The position numbers were made by a program, and so were the translations under genes. A stretch of DNA of 64,000 nucleotides, from assembly GCA_002281775.1 (NCBI GenBank), contig NCGY01000003.1, positions 261,182-325,181 on the forward strand, read 5' to 3'. The stretch comes from Hydrogenophilales bacterium 16-64-46. Lineage in GTDB: Bacteria > Pseudomonadota > Gammaproteobacteria > Burkholderiales > Thiobacillaceae. This document shows, one piece after another, positions 1 to 8,504 of the stretch. The notes beneath the pieces are model-generated. The model saw only the letters and a list, made by a program, of their open reading frames with translations, was not told the origin of the DNA and did no database searches. The first letter of the stretch is position 1, and every line of letters begins with the position of its first letter.

Positions 1-1287
1 GCGCTGGTGCGTGACACGCAGCGCCGTGTCGGCTTCCTCGGCCCGCCCGGCCACGTTCGGAGCGTCTCCTACGCGCAGGCGCTCACCGGCGAATTCGCAG
101 CGGGCACCTTCCGCAACCGCATCGTGCTGGTGGGGGCGACGGCCGCCGGCATGGGCGACCTCCTGCCCACGCCGGTGTCGGGGCTGGCCGCGCCGATGCC
201 GGGGGTGGAATTCAACGCCAACGTGGTGGCGGCGATGCGCGACGGCCGCCTGATCCGGGAACTGCCGCGCGGGCCGACCCTGCTGCTGACCGCCGTGCTG
301 GCGCTGCTGCCGCTGGCCTGGCTGGCGCGCCTGAGCCCGCTGGCCGGACTGCTCGCCAGCCTGGCGTGGTTCATCGCAGTGGCCGCGGTGGCCGCCAGCC
401 TGCCTGTGCTCGCACGGGTGTGGATGCCCTCGGCGGGGGCGCTGCTCGCCATCCTGCTGGCCTACCCGGTGTGGAGCTGGCGGCGGCTCGAATCCGCCGG
501 GCGATTTCTCGATCACGAACTGAAACGCCTGCGCCAGGAACTCGGCGCTGCCGCCGACGCGCCGGCACGCGAAACGGTGACCGATCCTTTCCAGGCGCGC
601 ATCCACCAGGTGCAGGCCGCCGCACACCGCTTGCGGCATCTGCAGGAGGAACGGCGCGAGACGCTGGCCTTCATCTCGCACGACATCCGCGCGCCGCTGG
701 CGTCGGCGCTGATGCAGATCGACAGCCTGCCGCCGGCGCAGCAGGCACGGCTGCGCGCGCCGCTGACGCGCGGGCTTGATCTGGCGGAGGCTTTCCTGCG
801 CACTTCGCGCGCCGAGATGCTCGACCCGGCGCGGTTCGAGGAACTCGATTGCGGCGCGGTGCTGCATCAGGCCATCGACGACGCCTATGCCACCGCGCGG
901 GACAAACCGGTGCGGCTGGTGCGCACCATTCCGGACGACCCGCTGTGGGTCAACGGCGAATTCGGCCTGCTGCACCGGGCCATGCTCAACCTCATTCTGA
1001 ATGCGATCCACCACGCCCCGCCTGGCAGCGCGGTGGAGCTTGGCCTGCGCGCGGCGGACGCGCGCGCCGAAGTCAGCGTCACCGACTATGGCCCCGGCAT
1101 TGCCGAAACCGATCAGGCCCGGCTGTTCCAGCGCTTTTCGCGCACCGCGCAGGCCAGCGGCGGCACCGGCCTGGGTCTGTACTTTGTGCGCACAGTGGCG
1201 GAAAAGCATGGCGGCACGGTCGGCGTGGCCACGGCACCAGGCGGCCCGACGCGCTTCACGCTGGGGCTGCCGCTGGTGCAACACTGA
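1..1287 (+). CDS. CHASE2 sensor histidine kinase, 5' end cut by window
   Basis: Membrane histidine kinase of a two-component system. The frame is open to base 1, so the start is missing. The visible part begins in the C-terminal half of an extracytoplasmic CHASE2 sensor domain (IVLVGATAAG, then MPGVEFNANVV). Three hydrophobic segments follow at roughly residues 90-155. The kinase core comes next: a HisKA box with the phospho-acceptor histidine in FISHDIRAPLASAL, an N box (NLILNAIHHAPPGS), a G1 box (DYGPGI) and a G2 box (GGTGLGLYFV). CHASE2 domains sense unknown periplasmic signals, so the ligand cannot be named. No response regulator is visible downstream; the next gene is sixA, a phosphohistidine phosphatase. 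Family assignment is confident from motif order. Confidence 0.9.
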   Translation, partial: ALVRDTQRRVGFLGPPGHVRSVSYAQALTGEFAAGTFRNRIVLVGATAAGMGDLLPTPVSGLAAPMPGVEFNANVVAAMRDGRLIRELPRGPTLLLTAVLALLPLAWLARLSPLAGLLASLAWFIAVAAVAASLPVLARVWMPSAGALLAILLAYPVWSWRRLESAGRFLDHELKRLRQELGAAADAPARETVTDPFQARIHQVQAAAHRLRHLQEERRETLAFISHDIRAPLASALMQIDSLPPAQQARLRAPLTRGLDLAEAFLRTSRAEMLDPARFEELDCGAVLHQAIDDAYATARDKPVRLVRTIPDDPLWVNGEFGLLHRAMLNLILNAIHHAPPGSAVELGLRAADARAEVSVTDYGPGIAETDQARLFQRFSRTAQASGGTGLGLYFVRTVAEKHGGTVGVATAPGGPTRFTLGLPLVQH

Positions 1288-1355
1288 GCTGTCATACTTC
1301 TGGATGCGCGGGCGGGCACAATATGCCCCCTGCTTCAACCGACGACGAAAGCATC

Positions 1356-1808
1356 ATGGATCTGATTTTGTGGCGACACGCCGAAGCCGAAGAGGGCACG
1401 CCCGACCTGGCGCGCGAACTGTCCGGTCGCGGCCGCAAGCAGGCCTCGCGCATGGCCGACTGGCTGACGCCGCGCCTGCCGCCCGACGTGCGCATCCTCG
1501 CCAGCCCGGCCGCGCGCACGCGGCAGACGGCACAGGCGCTGGGGCGCGAGGTCGAAGTCGACGAGTCGCTAGCCCCCGGGGCTACGGCCGAAGCGGTGCT
1601 CGCCGCCGCCGGCTGGCCGGATTCTGTCCACCCGGTGCTTATCGTCGGCCATCAGCCGACGCTGGGCCGGGTGGCAGCGCGTCTGCTTGCCGGTATCGAT
1701 GGCGACGTGTCGGTGAAAAAGGCCGGCGTCTGGTGGTTCCAGTGCCGCTGGCGCGACGGCGAACTCCAGGTCGTGCTGCGCGCCGTGGCCGGCCCGGACT
1801 ACGCCTGA
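1356..1808 (+). CDS. sixA: phosphohistidine phosphatase SixA
   Basis: Small histidine-phosphatase-superfamily protein of 150 residues, the usual SixA length. It opens with the catalytic RHAEAEE motif (the RHG-type histidine near residue 8) and carries the second active-site histidine in VGHQPTLG near residue 96. SixA removes phosphate from histidine in HPt domains and in the nitrogen PTS protein NPr, damping phosphorelays. The ATG at 1356 places RHAEAEE where SixA proteins have it; the longer open frame upstream only overlaps the kinase gene in another frame. Lying 68 bases after a sensor kinase on the same strand, it may act on the same phosphorelay, but that is inference from position. Confidence 0.9.
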   Translation: MDLILWRHAEAEEGTPDLARELSGRGRKQASRMADWLTPRLPPDVRILASPAARTRQTAQALGREVEVDESLAPGATAEAVLAAAGWPDSVHPVLIVGHQPTLGRVAARLLAGIDGDVSVKKAGVWWFQCRWRDGELQVVLRAVAGPDYA

Positions 1809-1810
1809 CC

Positions 1811-1837
1811 CACGCGGGGACATATAATCCCCGCGTG
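1811..1837 (+). promoter_or_regulatory. perfect 10-bp inverted repeat with TATAAT in the loop
   Basis: CACGCGGGGA (1811-1820) is repeated inverted as TCCCCGCGTG (1828-1837). The 7-base interval completes a consensus -10 hexamer, TATAAT, at 1823-1828. It sits between sixA and the first flagellar gene fliF (start 1891). It could be a factor-independent stop for sixA (no T-run follows), a promoter with an operator, or both. No good -35 box lies at 16-18 bases. Confidence 0.5.
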
Positions 1838-1890
1838 ATTCCTCATCCCCACAACCGGCTGGTTCCAGCCCGCACACGGAGACCTTTCTG

Positions 1891-3252
1891 GTGCCGGCCT
1901 GGCTGACTGCACTGCGCGACCTGATCGCCGACGCGAGCCCGCTGCGCCGCGTCATGTTGGCCATGCTGGTCGTACTGCCATTTGTCGCGCTGGGGGCGGC
2001 CTGGTTCTGGTTCAACCCGGTCGAATACCGGGTGCTGTATCCCAGGCTCTCCGACCGCGCCGGCGGCGAAGTCCTCGTCGCGCTCGAGCAACTCGATATT
2101 CCCTATCGCCTGTCTGCGGATGATGGCCGAATCGAGGTGCCAGCCGGCTCCGTGCACGTCGCGCGCTACCGGCTGGCGGCGCAGGGCCTGCCGCGTACCG
2201 ACGAGGCGGTGCGTGCCGAAGCCGAAGACAGCCCGCGCTTCGGCGCCTCGTCGCAGCAGGAGCAGCAGCGCCTGCAGCGCGCGCTCGAGGCCGAACTGGC
2301 GCGCTCGGTGCAGACGCTGGAGCCGGTTGCGTTCGCGCGGGTGCATCTGGCCTTGCCTAAGGTGTCGCCCTTCCTGCGCGATGCGCCACCCGCGACGGCG
2401 GCGGTGCTGGTGAGGCTCAAAGCCGGCGCGGCCCTGTCGGCGGAGCAGGTGGCGACGATCCAGACCCTGGTCGCTGCCAGCGTGCCGCGCCTGGCGCGCA
2501 GCGATGTACAGGTATTCGACCCGCGCGGCGTGCAGCACAGCGCCGCACCGGCCGAGGCGGCCGAGTCGCCGCGCATGGCGCTGGAACGCGAACTGGCGCA
2601 GCGTGTGCGTGCCGTGCTCGCGCCCTGGCTGGGCGAGGCAGGTGTGACCGTGCAGGTGACCGCCACGCTCGACGACAGCGAGACGCGCCGCACGGTCGAG
2701 CGTGTGCGCAACGTCACCGTCGGCGGTCATATCCGGCCGCTGGAAAAAACCGTGCAGACCACGGTGCTGCCGGAAGGCCGGCTGGCGCGCTTGGACGCGA
2801 TTGTGGTGCTGGATTTTGACGCCTCGCGCGAAGTGCGCCTGCGCGCCACGCAACTGGCACGGCAGGCGCTGGGCTACAGCGCCGCGCGCGGCGACACGCT
2901 CAATGTCTATGTGCTGCCCGCCGCCCGCCAGGCGCAGGCGCTGGCCGAACCACCGGGCGGAGAAGCCGCCGCACCGGTGAATCCTGAGCCCGTGACCGTG
3001 CCGGTATCGATCCCGCCGCTGCGCGCGCAGGAGAAGGTCCCGGCAGTCGACTACCGGCTGCTCGGTGCGCTGGCCCTGCTCGGCATCGTGCTGGCCGGCG
3101 GGGCCCTGTTTGCCCGCCTGCGTCGCCGCTCCGCGACCGTGCCGGTCGACACAGCCGACGATTTCGACGCACTGCTCGACGCCGCGCGCGAGCAGACGCT
3201 CGACAATCCGCGCGTGACGGCCGACGTGATCAAACTCTGGATGCGCGCATGA
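1891..3252 (+). CDS. fliF: flagellar MS-ring protein FliF (short form)
   Basis: Inner-membrane MS-ring subunit, the base of the flagellar motor and export gate housing. Residues 20-45 form the first membrane helix. RBM1 (about 47-101, YRVLYPRLSD), RBM2 (about 113-212, with VHLALPKVSPF) and RBM3 (about 226-340) follow, then a second membrane helix (about 385-405) and a C-terminal FliG-binding tail ending DFDALLDAA... to VIKLWMRA. At 453 residues it is about 100 shorter than the roughly 560 of enterobacterial FliF. The missing length lies mainly in the beta-collar insertion of RBM3 and the cytoplasmic linker. The GTG at 1891 is chosen because it directly precedes the first membrane helix. The stop overlaps fliG by 4 bases. 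Confidence 0.9.
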   Translation: MPAWLTALRDLIADASPLRRVMLAMLVVLPFVALGAAWFWFNPVEYRVLYPRLSDRAGGEVLVALEQLDIPYRLSADDGRIEVPAGSVHVARYRLAAQGLPRTDEAVRAEAEDSPRFGASSQQEQQRLQRALEAELARSVQTLEPVAFARVHLALPKVSPFLRDAPPATAAVLVRLKAGAALSAEQVATIQTLVAASVPRLARSDVQVFDPRGVQHSAAPAEAAESPRMALERELAQRVRAVLAPWLGEAGVTVQVTATLDDSETRRTVERVRNVTVGGHIRPLEKTVQTTVLPEGRLARLDAIVVLDFDASREVRLRATQLARQALGYSAARGDTLNVYVLPAARQAQALAEPPGGEAAAPVNPEPVTVPVSIPPLRAQEKVPAVDYRLLGALALLGIVLAGGALFARLRRRSATVPVDTADDFDALLDAAREQTLDNPRVTADVIKLWMRA

Positions 3253-4214
3253 GCGAGGCCGGCATCGAAAAATCCGCCGCCTTGCTGCTGGCGCTGGGGG
3301 AAGAGGCCACAGCGGCGGTGTTCCGCTATCTCTCGCCGCTTGACGTCTCCCGGCTGGGTCAGGCCATGCGCGCGCTCGAGGTCTTGCCACGCGAGCGCGT
3401 GCGCAGCGTGCTGCACGATTTTTCCCGCGAGGCGGCACAACAGACCGGCTTTGCCGCCGACACCGCTCGCTTTCTCGACGACGCGCTGACGCGCGCCTGG
3501 CCGCCCGAGCGGGCGCAGGCGATGCTGCGCCGTCTGGGCGCGGCCGGTGCCGAGGCGCTGGAAAATCTGGCCTGGCGCGAGCCTGCCGAACTGGCCAGCC
3601 TGCTGGACGCGCAGCCGCCCGCGCTGGTGGCCGCGGTGATGGCCCAGTTGCCGCGCGACCTGGCGGCCGCCACGCTGGACATCCTGCCGGCCGCCGCGCG
3701 CGCCGCGACGCTGGCCGAGCTGGCGCACCGCACCGCGCCGGGCACCGATACCCTCGCCGAACTCGACGACTGGCTGGCCAGCCTGATCCCGGCCGCGCCG
3801 GAATCGGGCGAGGCAACAGCCGCCAATCTGCTCGACCGCATGAGCGGTGGCGCGGCGGCGGCTACACTCGCCCAGCTCGACAGTGCCGATGCCGGTCTGG
3901 CTGCCCGGCTGCGTGCCCGCGCCCTGGAATTCGACGATCTCGCGCGCGCATCCGAGGACGGCCGCCGCCTGTTCCTGCGCCAGGTGGGTGCGCGCACCCT
4001 GCTGCTGGCGCTGAAGGGCAGCGACGGCCAGGTGCTGGCGGCGCTGTCGGCGGTGATGAGCCCGTCTGCGGCGCTGCGCATGAAGGACGATCTCGACACC
4101 CTGGGCGCGGTGTCCGTCACCGAAATCCAGGCTGCGCAGCACGAAGCGGCGGCGCTGCTGCGCGCGCTCGCTGCCGAGGGCGCGATCCATTTTGAGGAAG
4201 AGGCGTGGGCATGA
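3249..4214 (+). CDS. fliG: flagellar motor switch protein FliG
   Basis: Rotor protein that binds FliF and takes up torque from the MotA stator. Its 321 residues begin with IEKSAALLLALGEEATAAVFRYL-type FliG-N sequence. They end with a FliG-C domain containing the ALKG lysine and the MKDDLDTLGAVS segment. Compared with remembered E. coli residues, K264, D288 and D289 have counterparts, but the positions matching R281 and R297 are both serine. The rotor face is therefore less basic than in the textbook protein. Overlaps fliF (ATGA at 3249) and fliH (ATGA at 4211), so translation is coupled along the operon. Confidence 0.9.
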   Translation: MSEAGIEKSAALLLALGEEATAAVFRYLSPLDVSRLGQAMRALEVLPRERVRSVLHDFSREAAQQTGFAADTARFLDDALTRAWPPERAQAMLRRLGAAGAEALENLAWREPAELASLLDAQPPALVAAVMAQLPRDLAAATLDILPAAARAATLAELAHRTAPGTDTLAELDDWLASLIPAAPESGEATAANLLDRMSGGAAAATLAQLDSADAGLAARLRARALEFDDLARASEDGRRLFLRQVGARTLLLALKGSDGQVLAALSAVMSPSAALRMKDDLDTLGAVSVTEIQAAQHEAAALLRALAAEGAIHFEEEAWA

Positions 4215-4810
4215 GCACGAAGGAAAACAGGCCATCGGCATTCGAGCAGTGGGAAGCACCGCTGTCCGCCCTGCCGGACGCCGCGCATGCGGCCCCGGAC
4301 GACATCGCGGGCGAGTGTGCCCGGCTGCGCGAAACCGCCCGCGCCGAGGGCCATGCCGAAGGCCTGGCTGCCGGGCGCGCCGAGATCGAAGCCAATGCCA
4401 TGCGGATGAGCCAGCTGGCCGAGAGCTTTTCCTCCACCCTCGACAACCTCGATTTCCGCCTCGCCGACATGGTGCTCGAACTCGCGCTCGACGTGGCGCG
4501 CCAGGTGGTGGCGGGGGAACTCGCCGCGCGTCCGGAACGCCTGCTCGACGTGGTGAACCTGGCTCTGAAGCAGATGGCGGAAACCAGCCGCGAATCGCGC
4601 CTGCTGCTGAACCCGGACGACGCCGCGCTGGTGCGGCCGCATCTCGATGGTGTGCTCGACAAGTCGCGCCTGCGCATCGTCGAGGATGCCCGCATCGTGC
4701 GCGGCGGCTGCCTCATCGAAACCTCGCAGGGCGATCTCGACGCGACGCTGCCAGCGCGCTGGCGGCAGGTGGTGCAGGTGTTGGGCTCCAATCTCAACTG
4801 GCTGGAATGA
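4211..4810 (+). CDS. fliH: flagellar assembly protein FliH
   Basis: Cytoplasmic stator and regulator of the FliI ATPase in the flagellar export apparatus. The 199-residue protein has the typical FliH layout. A variable N-terminus is followed by an alanine/glutamate-rich helix with GxxxG-like steps (AEGHAEGLAAGRAE, about residues 45-60), then a globular C-terminal domain (LADMVLELALDVARQVV to the end, including LLLNPDD). The ATG at 4211 overlaps the fliG stop; a GTG two codons upstream is possible but less likely. It lies between fliG and fliI, the standard order. Confidence 0.85.
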   Translation: MSTKENRPSAFEQWEAPLSALPDAAHAAPDDIAGECARLRETARAEGHAEGLAAGRAEIEANAMRMSQLAESFSSTLDNLDFRLADMVLELALDVARQVVAGELAARPERLLDVVNLALKQMAETSRESRLLLNPDDAALVRPHLDGVLDKSRLRIVEDARIVRGGCLIETSQGDLDATLPARWRQVVQVLGSNLNWLE

Positions 4811-4816
4811 GCGCGC

Positions 4817-6214
4817 ATGGTTGATCGTACCGTGCAACTGCGCGAATACCTGGCCGATTGCCGCCGCGCCGTCGGCTGGGCCACGCCGATCGCCACCAGT
4901 GGCCGGCTCACCCGCGTGTCCGGGCTGGTGATGGAAGCCGTGGGCCTGCGCCTGCCGGTGGGTAGCCAGTGCCACATCCAGATTCCCGGCGGGCAGAGCA
5001 TCGAAGCGGAAGTCGCGGGCTTTGCCGGCGACCGCCTGTTCATCATGCCGGCCACCGACATCTACGGTGTGATGCCTGGCGCGCGCGTGATTCCCGACAA
5101 CCCGATGGCGGCGCAGCCCCCGCGCCTGGGCCTGCGCTACATTCCGCGCCGCCGCGCGCAGGACCGCGTGCGCCAGGTGCCGGTGGGCGAGCGCCTGCTC
5201 GGCCGCGTGCTCGACGGCGCCGGCCGGCCGCTCGACGGCATGGGCCCGCTGTCACTGGAACGCCGCGTGCCGCTCTACAGCCGGCCGATCAATCCGCTCG
5301 AACGCGCGCCGATCCGGCAGACGCTGGATGTGGGCGTGCGCGCCATCAATGGCCTGCTCACCGTGGGGCGCGGCCAGCGGCTGGGCCTCTTCGCCGGCAG
5401 CGGCGTGGGCAAGAGCGTGCTGCTCGGCATGATGGCGCGCTATACCGAGGCCGACGTGGTGGTGGTGGGTCTGATCGGCGAACGCGGCCGCGAGGTCAAG
5501 GAATTCATCGACCGCATCCTCGGCAACGAGGGCATGGCGCGCGCGGTGGTGGTGGCCGCACCTGCCGACCATCCGCCGTTGATGCGGCTGAACGGCGCGG
5601 CCTACGCCATGTCGATTGCCGAATACTTTCGCGACCAGGGCAAGCACGTGCTGCTGATCATGGACTCGCTGACCCGCTACGCCATGGCGCAGCGCGAGGT
5701 GGCGCTGGCGATCGGCGAGCCGCCCGCCACCAAGGGCTATCCGCCGTCGGTATTCGCCAAGCTGCCGCAGCTCGCCGAGCGCGCCGGCAACGGCCGCAGC
5801 GGCAGCGGGTCGATCACGGCGTTTTTCACCGTGCTGATGGAAGGCGACGACCAGCAGGACCCCATCGCCGACGCCGCGCGCGCGATCCTCGACGGCCACA
5901 TCGTGCTGTCCCGCGATCTGGCCGACGCCGGGCAATACCCCGCCATCGACGTCGAAGCCTCGATCAGCCGTGCCCAGCCCGATTTGCTGTCCGACGAGGC
6001 GCTGGAGCGTACGCGCCGTTTCAAGTATCTCTATTCGCGTTACATGCGCAGCCGCGACCTGCTCGCCGTGGGGGCGTATGTGCCGGGAGCCGACGTGGTG
6101 CTCGACGAAGGCGTGCGGCTGTACCCGCGCATGCAGCAGTACCTGATGCAGGGGATGCGCGAGCGCGCCACGCTCGACGACGCCCGCGCCGCGCTGGCCG
6201 AGGTGCTCGAATGA
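4817..6214 (+). CDS. fliI: flagellum-specific export ATPase FliI
   Basis: Hexameric F1-beta-like ATPase that powers and readies substrates for flagellar type III export. In its 465 residues the Walker A loop is AGSGVGKS (about residue 195), Walker B is [12 protein letters not shown], and [17 protein letters not shown] plus [12 protein letters not shown] are family signatures. The N-terminal beta-barrel and C-terminal helical domain are both present, so length and architecture are normal. Translation starts 6 bases after the fliH stop, and the stop overlaps fliJ by 4 bases. Confidence 0.95.
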   Translation: MVDRTVQLREYLADCRRAVGWATPIATSGRLTRVSGLVMEAVGLRLPVGSQCHIQIPGGQSIEAEVAGFAGDRLFIMPATDIYGVMPGARVIPDNPMAAQPPRLGLRYIPRRRAQDRVRQVPVGERLLGRVLDGAGRPLDGMGPLSLERRVPLYSRPINPLERAPIRQTLDVGVRAINGLLTVGRGQRLGLFAGSGVGKSVLLGMMARYTEADVVVVGLIGERGREVKEFIDRILGNEGMARAVVVAAPADHPPLMRLNGAAYAMSIAEYFRDQGKHVLLIMDSLTRYAMAQREVALAIGEPPATKGYPPSVFAKLPQLAERAGNGRSGSGSITAFFTVLMEGDDQQDPIADAARAILDGHIVLSRDLADAGQYPAIDVEASISRAQPDLLSDEALERTRRFKYLYSRYMRSRDLLAVGAYVPGADVVLDEGVRLYPRMQQYLMQGMRERATLDDARAALAEVLE

Positions 6215-6660
6215 AGCCGTTCGCGCTCGCCCGCGTGCTCCAGCTCGCCGAGCGGCGCAGCGAAACCCTGTCGCGCGGGGTCAAGCAGGCGCATGGGATA
6301 TGGCTGCGCGCACGCGGCCGGCAGGTGCAACTCACCGCCTTGCGCGACGCGCACATTGCGCTGCTCGCGCTCGATCTCAAGAGCGGCGTGTCCGCCGCGC
6401 AGGTACGTGAAGCCAGCCGCCTGCAGCAGGCGCAGGCTGAAGAAATGCAGGCGGCGCAGGCGGCCATCGATGCGGCCCACGCCGAATGGCAGGCCCGCCT
6501 CGACGCCTGGCTGGCGGAAGAAAACCGGGTCAAGGCCCTGCGCCTGCTCGAAGCCCGCCACCAGGCCGCAGTCGCCATCGCCGAACGCCGCATCGAACAA
6601 CGCCAGCACGACGAGCTGGTCGAGCGCATGCATCAGCAGAATGGCGGACGGAGACGCTGA
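6211..6660 (+). CDS. fliJ: flagellar export protein FliJ
   Basis: Small helical coiled-coil protein (149 residues) that acts as the central stalk between the FliI hexamer and FlhA. There is little sequence signature: it is almost all helix, rich in Ala, Gln, Glu and Arg (for example [20 protein letters not shown]), and opens [16 protein letters not shown] like other FliJ proteins. Identification rests on that composition, the length and the position right after fliI. The stop overlaps the next start by one base. Confidence 0.8.
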   Translation: MKPFALARVLQLAERRSETLSRGVKQAHGIWLRARGRQVQLTALRDAHIALLALDLKSGVSAAQVREASRLQQAQAEEMQAAQAAIDAAHAEWQARLDAWLAEENRVKALRLLEARHQAAVAIAERRIEQRQHDELVERMHQQNGGRRR

Positions 6661-7184
6661 TGCCCCTGCTCGATCTTTCGGCTGAAGAAGTGGCGTTTCT
6701 CGCGCAGCCTCTGCCAGCCCAACTCGCATCGCATCCCGACGGTGCCGGTGTGGGGTCGGCGCATCACTGCGCAGACGATTTCGCTGCGCGGCTGGGGCAG
6801 GGGCTGGCACTGACACTGGGCGCGCGCCTGCGCCTGCCGCTGATGCTTGTGCCGTGCAGCTACGAGGCAACGCCAGGTATGCGTCCGCACTGGCGGGTGA
6901 GCCCGGCACTCGCCGGCCTGTGGTTGGCGCGCCGGCAGGGCATGGATGCTCGCAGCGTCCATCCGGCGATGCCAGGCTGGCAGGGCGGGGCGCATGTGCC
7001 GCGCGCCCTGCTGCACACGCTCGACGCCGTGCTCGCCGAACGCTGGCTCGACGCCCCCGCCACCCTGCCGGGCGGGCTCGCCTGGCGGCTGGCGGCATCG
7101 GATACGGACATCATCCTGGCGCTCAACCTGCCGGCATCGGCAGCCGGGATGCAGCGCTGGGCACGGGAGATCATCGCCTCATGA
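6660..7184 (+). CDS. unrecognised flagellar-operon protein between fliJ and fliO
   Basis: A 174-residue protein I do not recognise. It has no signal peptide or membrane helix and is rich in Ala, Leu, Arg and Trp. The N-terminus (LLDLSAEEVAFLA) faintly resembles the CheY-binding peptide of FliM. The segment FAARLGQGLALTLGARLRLP could be a diverged FliM/SctQ-type N-terminal fold, but no SpoA (FliN) domain or FliK C-terminal domain is visible. The slot is where fliK, fliL, fliM and fliN normally lie, and those genes are otherwise absent from the operon. The ATG at 6660 overlaps the fliJ stop and the stop overlaps fliO, so it is clearly an operon member. Confidence 0.6.
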   Translation: MPLLDLSAEEVAFLAQPLPAQLASHPDGAGVGSAHHCADDFAARLGQGLALTLGARLRLPLMLVPCSYEATPGMRPHWRVSPALAGLWLARRQGMDARSVHPAMPGWQGGAHVPRALLHTLDAVLAERWLDAPATLPGGLAWRLAASDTDIILALNLPASAAGMQRWAREIIAS

Positions 7185-7507
7185 AACCCGCAGCATTTCT
7201 CCTGTGCGCCCTGCCTGCGACCGCCTGGGCGGCTGATGCCGTCAGCGGCACGCTCACCGTGCTGCTCGCGCTGGCGCTCATCCTTGGCGGCTTCGTCACG
7301 CTTGCCTGGCTGGCCCGGCGCTACCTGCCCGGCATGGCCGCGCAGGGCGTGGTGAGGGTGGTGGGCTCGACAGCGGTGGGCGCGCGCGAACGCGTCGTCG
7401 TCGTCGAAGTGGACGACACCTGGCTGCTGCTGGGTGTGGGCGGCGGCAATGTGCGCCTGCTGCACAGCCAGCCCAAACCTGCCGACAAGGGAATCGGGGC
7501 GGCATGA
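7181..7507 (+). CDS. fliO: flagellar biosynthesis protein FliO
   Basis: Small membrane protein that helps assemble the FliP ring of the flagellar export gate. Its 108 residues show a cleavable-looking N-terminal signal (FLLCALPATAWA), one membrane helix (VSGTLTVLLALALILGGFVT) and the conserved cytoplasmic patch (VVGSTAVGARERVVVVEVDDTWLLLGV) typical of FliO. The ATG at 7181 overlaps the previous stop; the frame extends further upstream only as a shadow. Followed by fliP with a 4-base overlap. Confidence 0.85.
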   Translation: MKPAAFLLCALPATAWAADAVSGTLTVLLALALILGGFVTLAWLARRYLPGMAAQGVVRVVGSTAVGARERVVVVEVDDTWLLLGVGGGNVRLLHSQPKPADKGIGAA

Positions 7508-8250
7508 GCACCTTCGCCATGCTCACCCGTCTGGGCAGTCTGCTGCTGGCCGGCTTCGCCCTGCCGGTGCTGGCCGCCGACCCCAGCGTGCCCCTGCTGG
7601 CCGTCACGCCGGGGGTGGGCGGACAGGTGATCGGCGTGCCGGGGGCGAGCCTGCCCTGGCTGCTGCTGTTTCCGTTTCTGCCGGCGCTGTTGTTGGCGTT
7701 CACGGCTTTCGCGCGCATTGCGGTGGTGCTGTATCTGCTGCGCCAGGGCCTGGGCGTGGGCAACGCGCCGCCCAATCTGGTGCTCACCGGCCTGGCGGTA
7801 TTGCTGACGATTTTCGTGATGTCGCCGGCCCTGAAAAAAATCGACGCCGAGGCCTACCAGCCCTATCTTGCCGGAGCGCTGGAATTCAACGACGCAGCGG
7901 CGCAGGCGGCCGAACCGCTGAAGGTGTTCATGCTGCGGCAGACCCGCGCCGAAGACCTGGCGCTGTTCATCGACGGCGACGCCCGCATCGATCCCAAGCG
8001 GGTGGAGACGGTGCCGCTCGCTGCGCTGGCCCCGGCCTTTCTCACCAGCGAACTGAAGACCGCGTTCCAGATCGGCTTCATGGTGATCCTGCCGTTTCTG
8101 GTCATCGATCTCGTTGTGGCTGCCGTGCTCACCGCGCTCGGCATGATCATGCTGCCGCCGCAACTGGTTTCGCTGCCGTTGAAGCTGCTGCTTTTCGTCG
8201 CCGTGGACGGCTGGCATCTGCTGGTCGGCTCGCTGATCGGAAGCTTCTGA
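7504..8250 (+). CDS. fliP: flagellar export gate protein FliP
   Basis: Core subunit of the FliP5-FliQ4-FliR1 export gate in the flagellar basal body. The 248 residues begin with a signal peptide (LLLAGFALPVLAAD), followed by the family's membrane segments: LPWLLLFPFLPALLLAFTAF, ILPFLVIDLVVAAVLTALGM and the C-terminal PLKLLLFVAVDGW. The intervening periplasmic loop contains AEDLALFIDGD. Length and motifs are standard. The stop overlaps the fliQ start by one base. Confidence 0.93.
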   Translation: MSTFAMLTRLGSLLLAGFALPVLAADPSVPLLAVTPGVGGQVIGVPGASLPWLLLFPFLPALLLAFTAFARIAVVLYLLRQGLGVGNAPPNLVLTGLAVLLTIFVMSPALKKIDAEAYQPYLAGALEFNDAAAQAAEPLKVFMLRQTRAEDLALFIDGDARIDPKRVETVPLAALAPAFLTSELKTAFQIGFMVILPFLVIDLVVAAVLTALGMIMLPPQLVSLPLKLLLFVAVDGWHLLVGSLIGSF

Positions 8251-8504
8251 TGGAAGACCTCGCGCGCGACGCCCTCTGGCTGACGCTTACTGTGGCCGCA
8301 CCGGTTCTGCTGGCTGCGCTGGCGGTGGCCTTCGTCATCAGCCTCGTCCAGGCGACCACGCAAATCCTCGAACCGACGCTGTCCTTCGTGCCCAAGCTCA
8401 TCGTCGTCGGCCTCGTGCTGGCCCTGCTGGGCGGCTGGATGAGCGGCCTCGTCGTCGATTTTGCCCGCACGCTGCTCACGGATTTTCCTGCCCTGATTGA
8501 ATGA
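8250..8504 (+). CDS. fliQ: flagellar export gate protein FliQ
   Basis: Two-helix membrane protein of 84 residues that wraps the FliP-FliR gate. Both membrane hairpin segments are visible (LWLTLTVAAPVLLAALAVAFVI and FVPKLIVVGLVLALLGGWM), separated by the conserved QATTQILEPTLSF loop. It starts with ATG overlapping the fliP stop and ends overlapping fliR. Confidence 0.93.
   Translation: MEDLARDALWLTLTVAAPVLLAALAVAFVISLVQATTQILEPTLSFVPKLIVVGLVLALLGGWMSGLVVDFARTLLTDFPALIE

Noticed and set aside
1843..3816. 657-codon open frame on the minus strand opposite fliF and fliG
   Set aside because: Antisense frame produced by GC-rich third positions; composition is Arg/His/Gln-rich with no domain, while fliF and fliG on the other strand are unmistakable.
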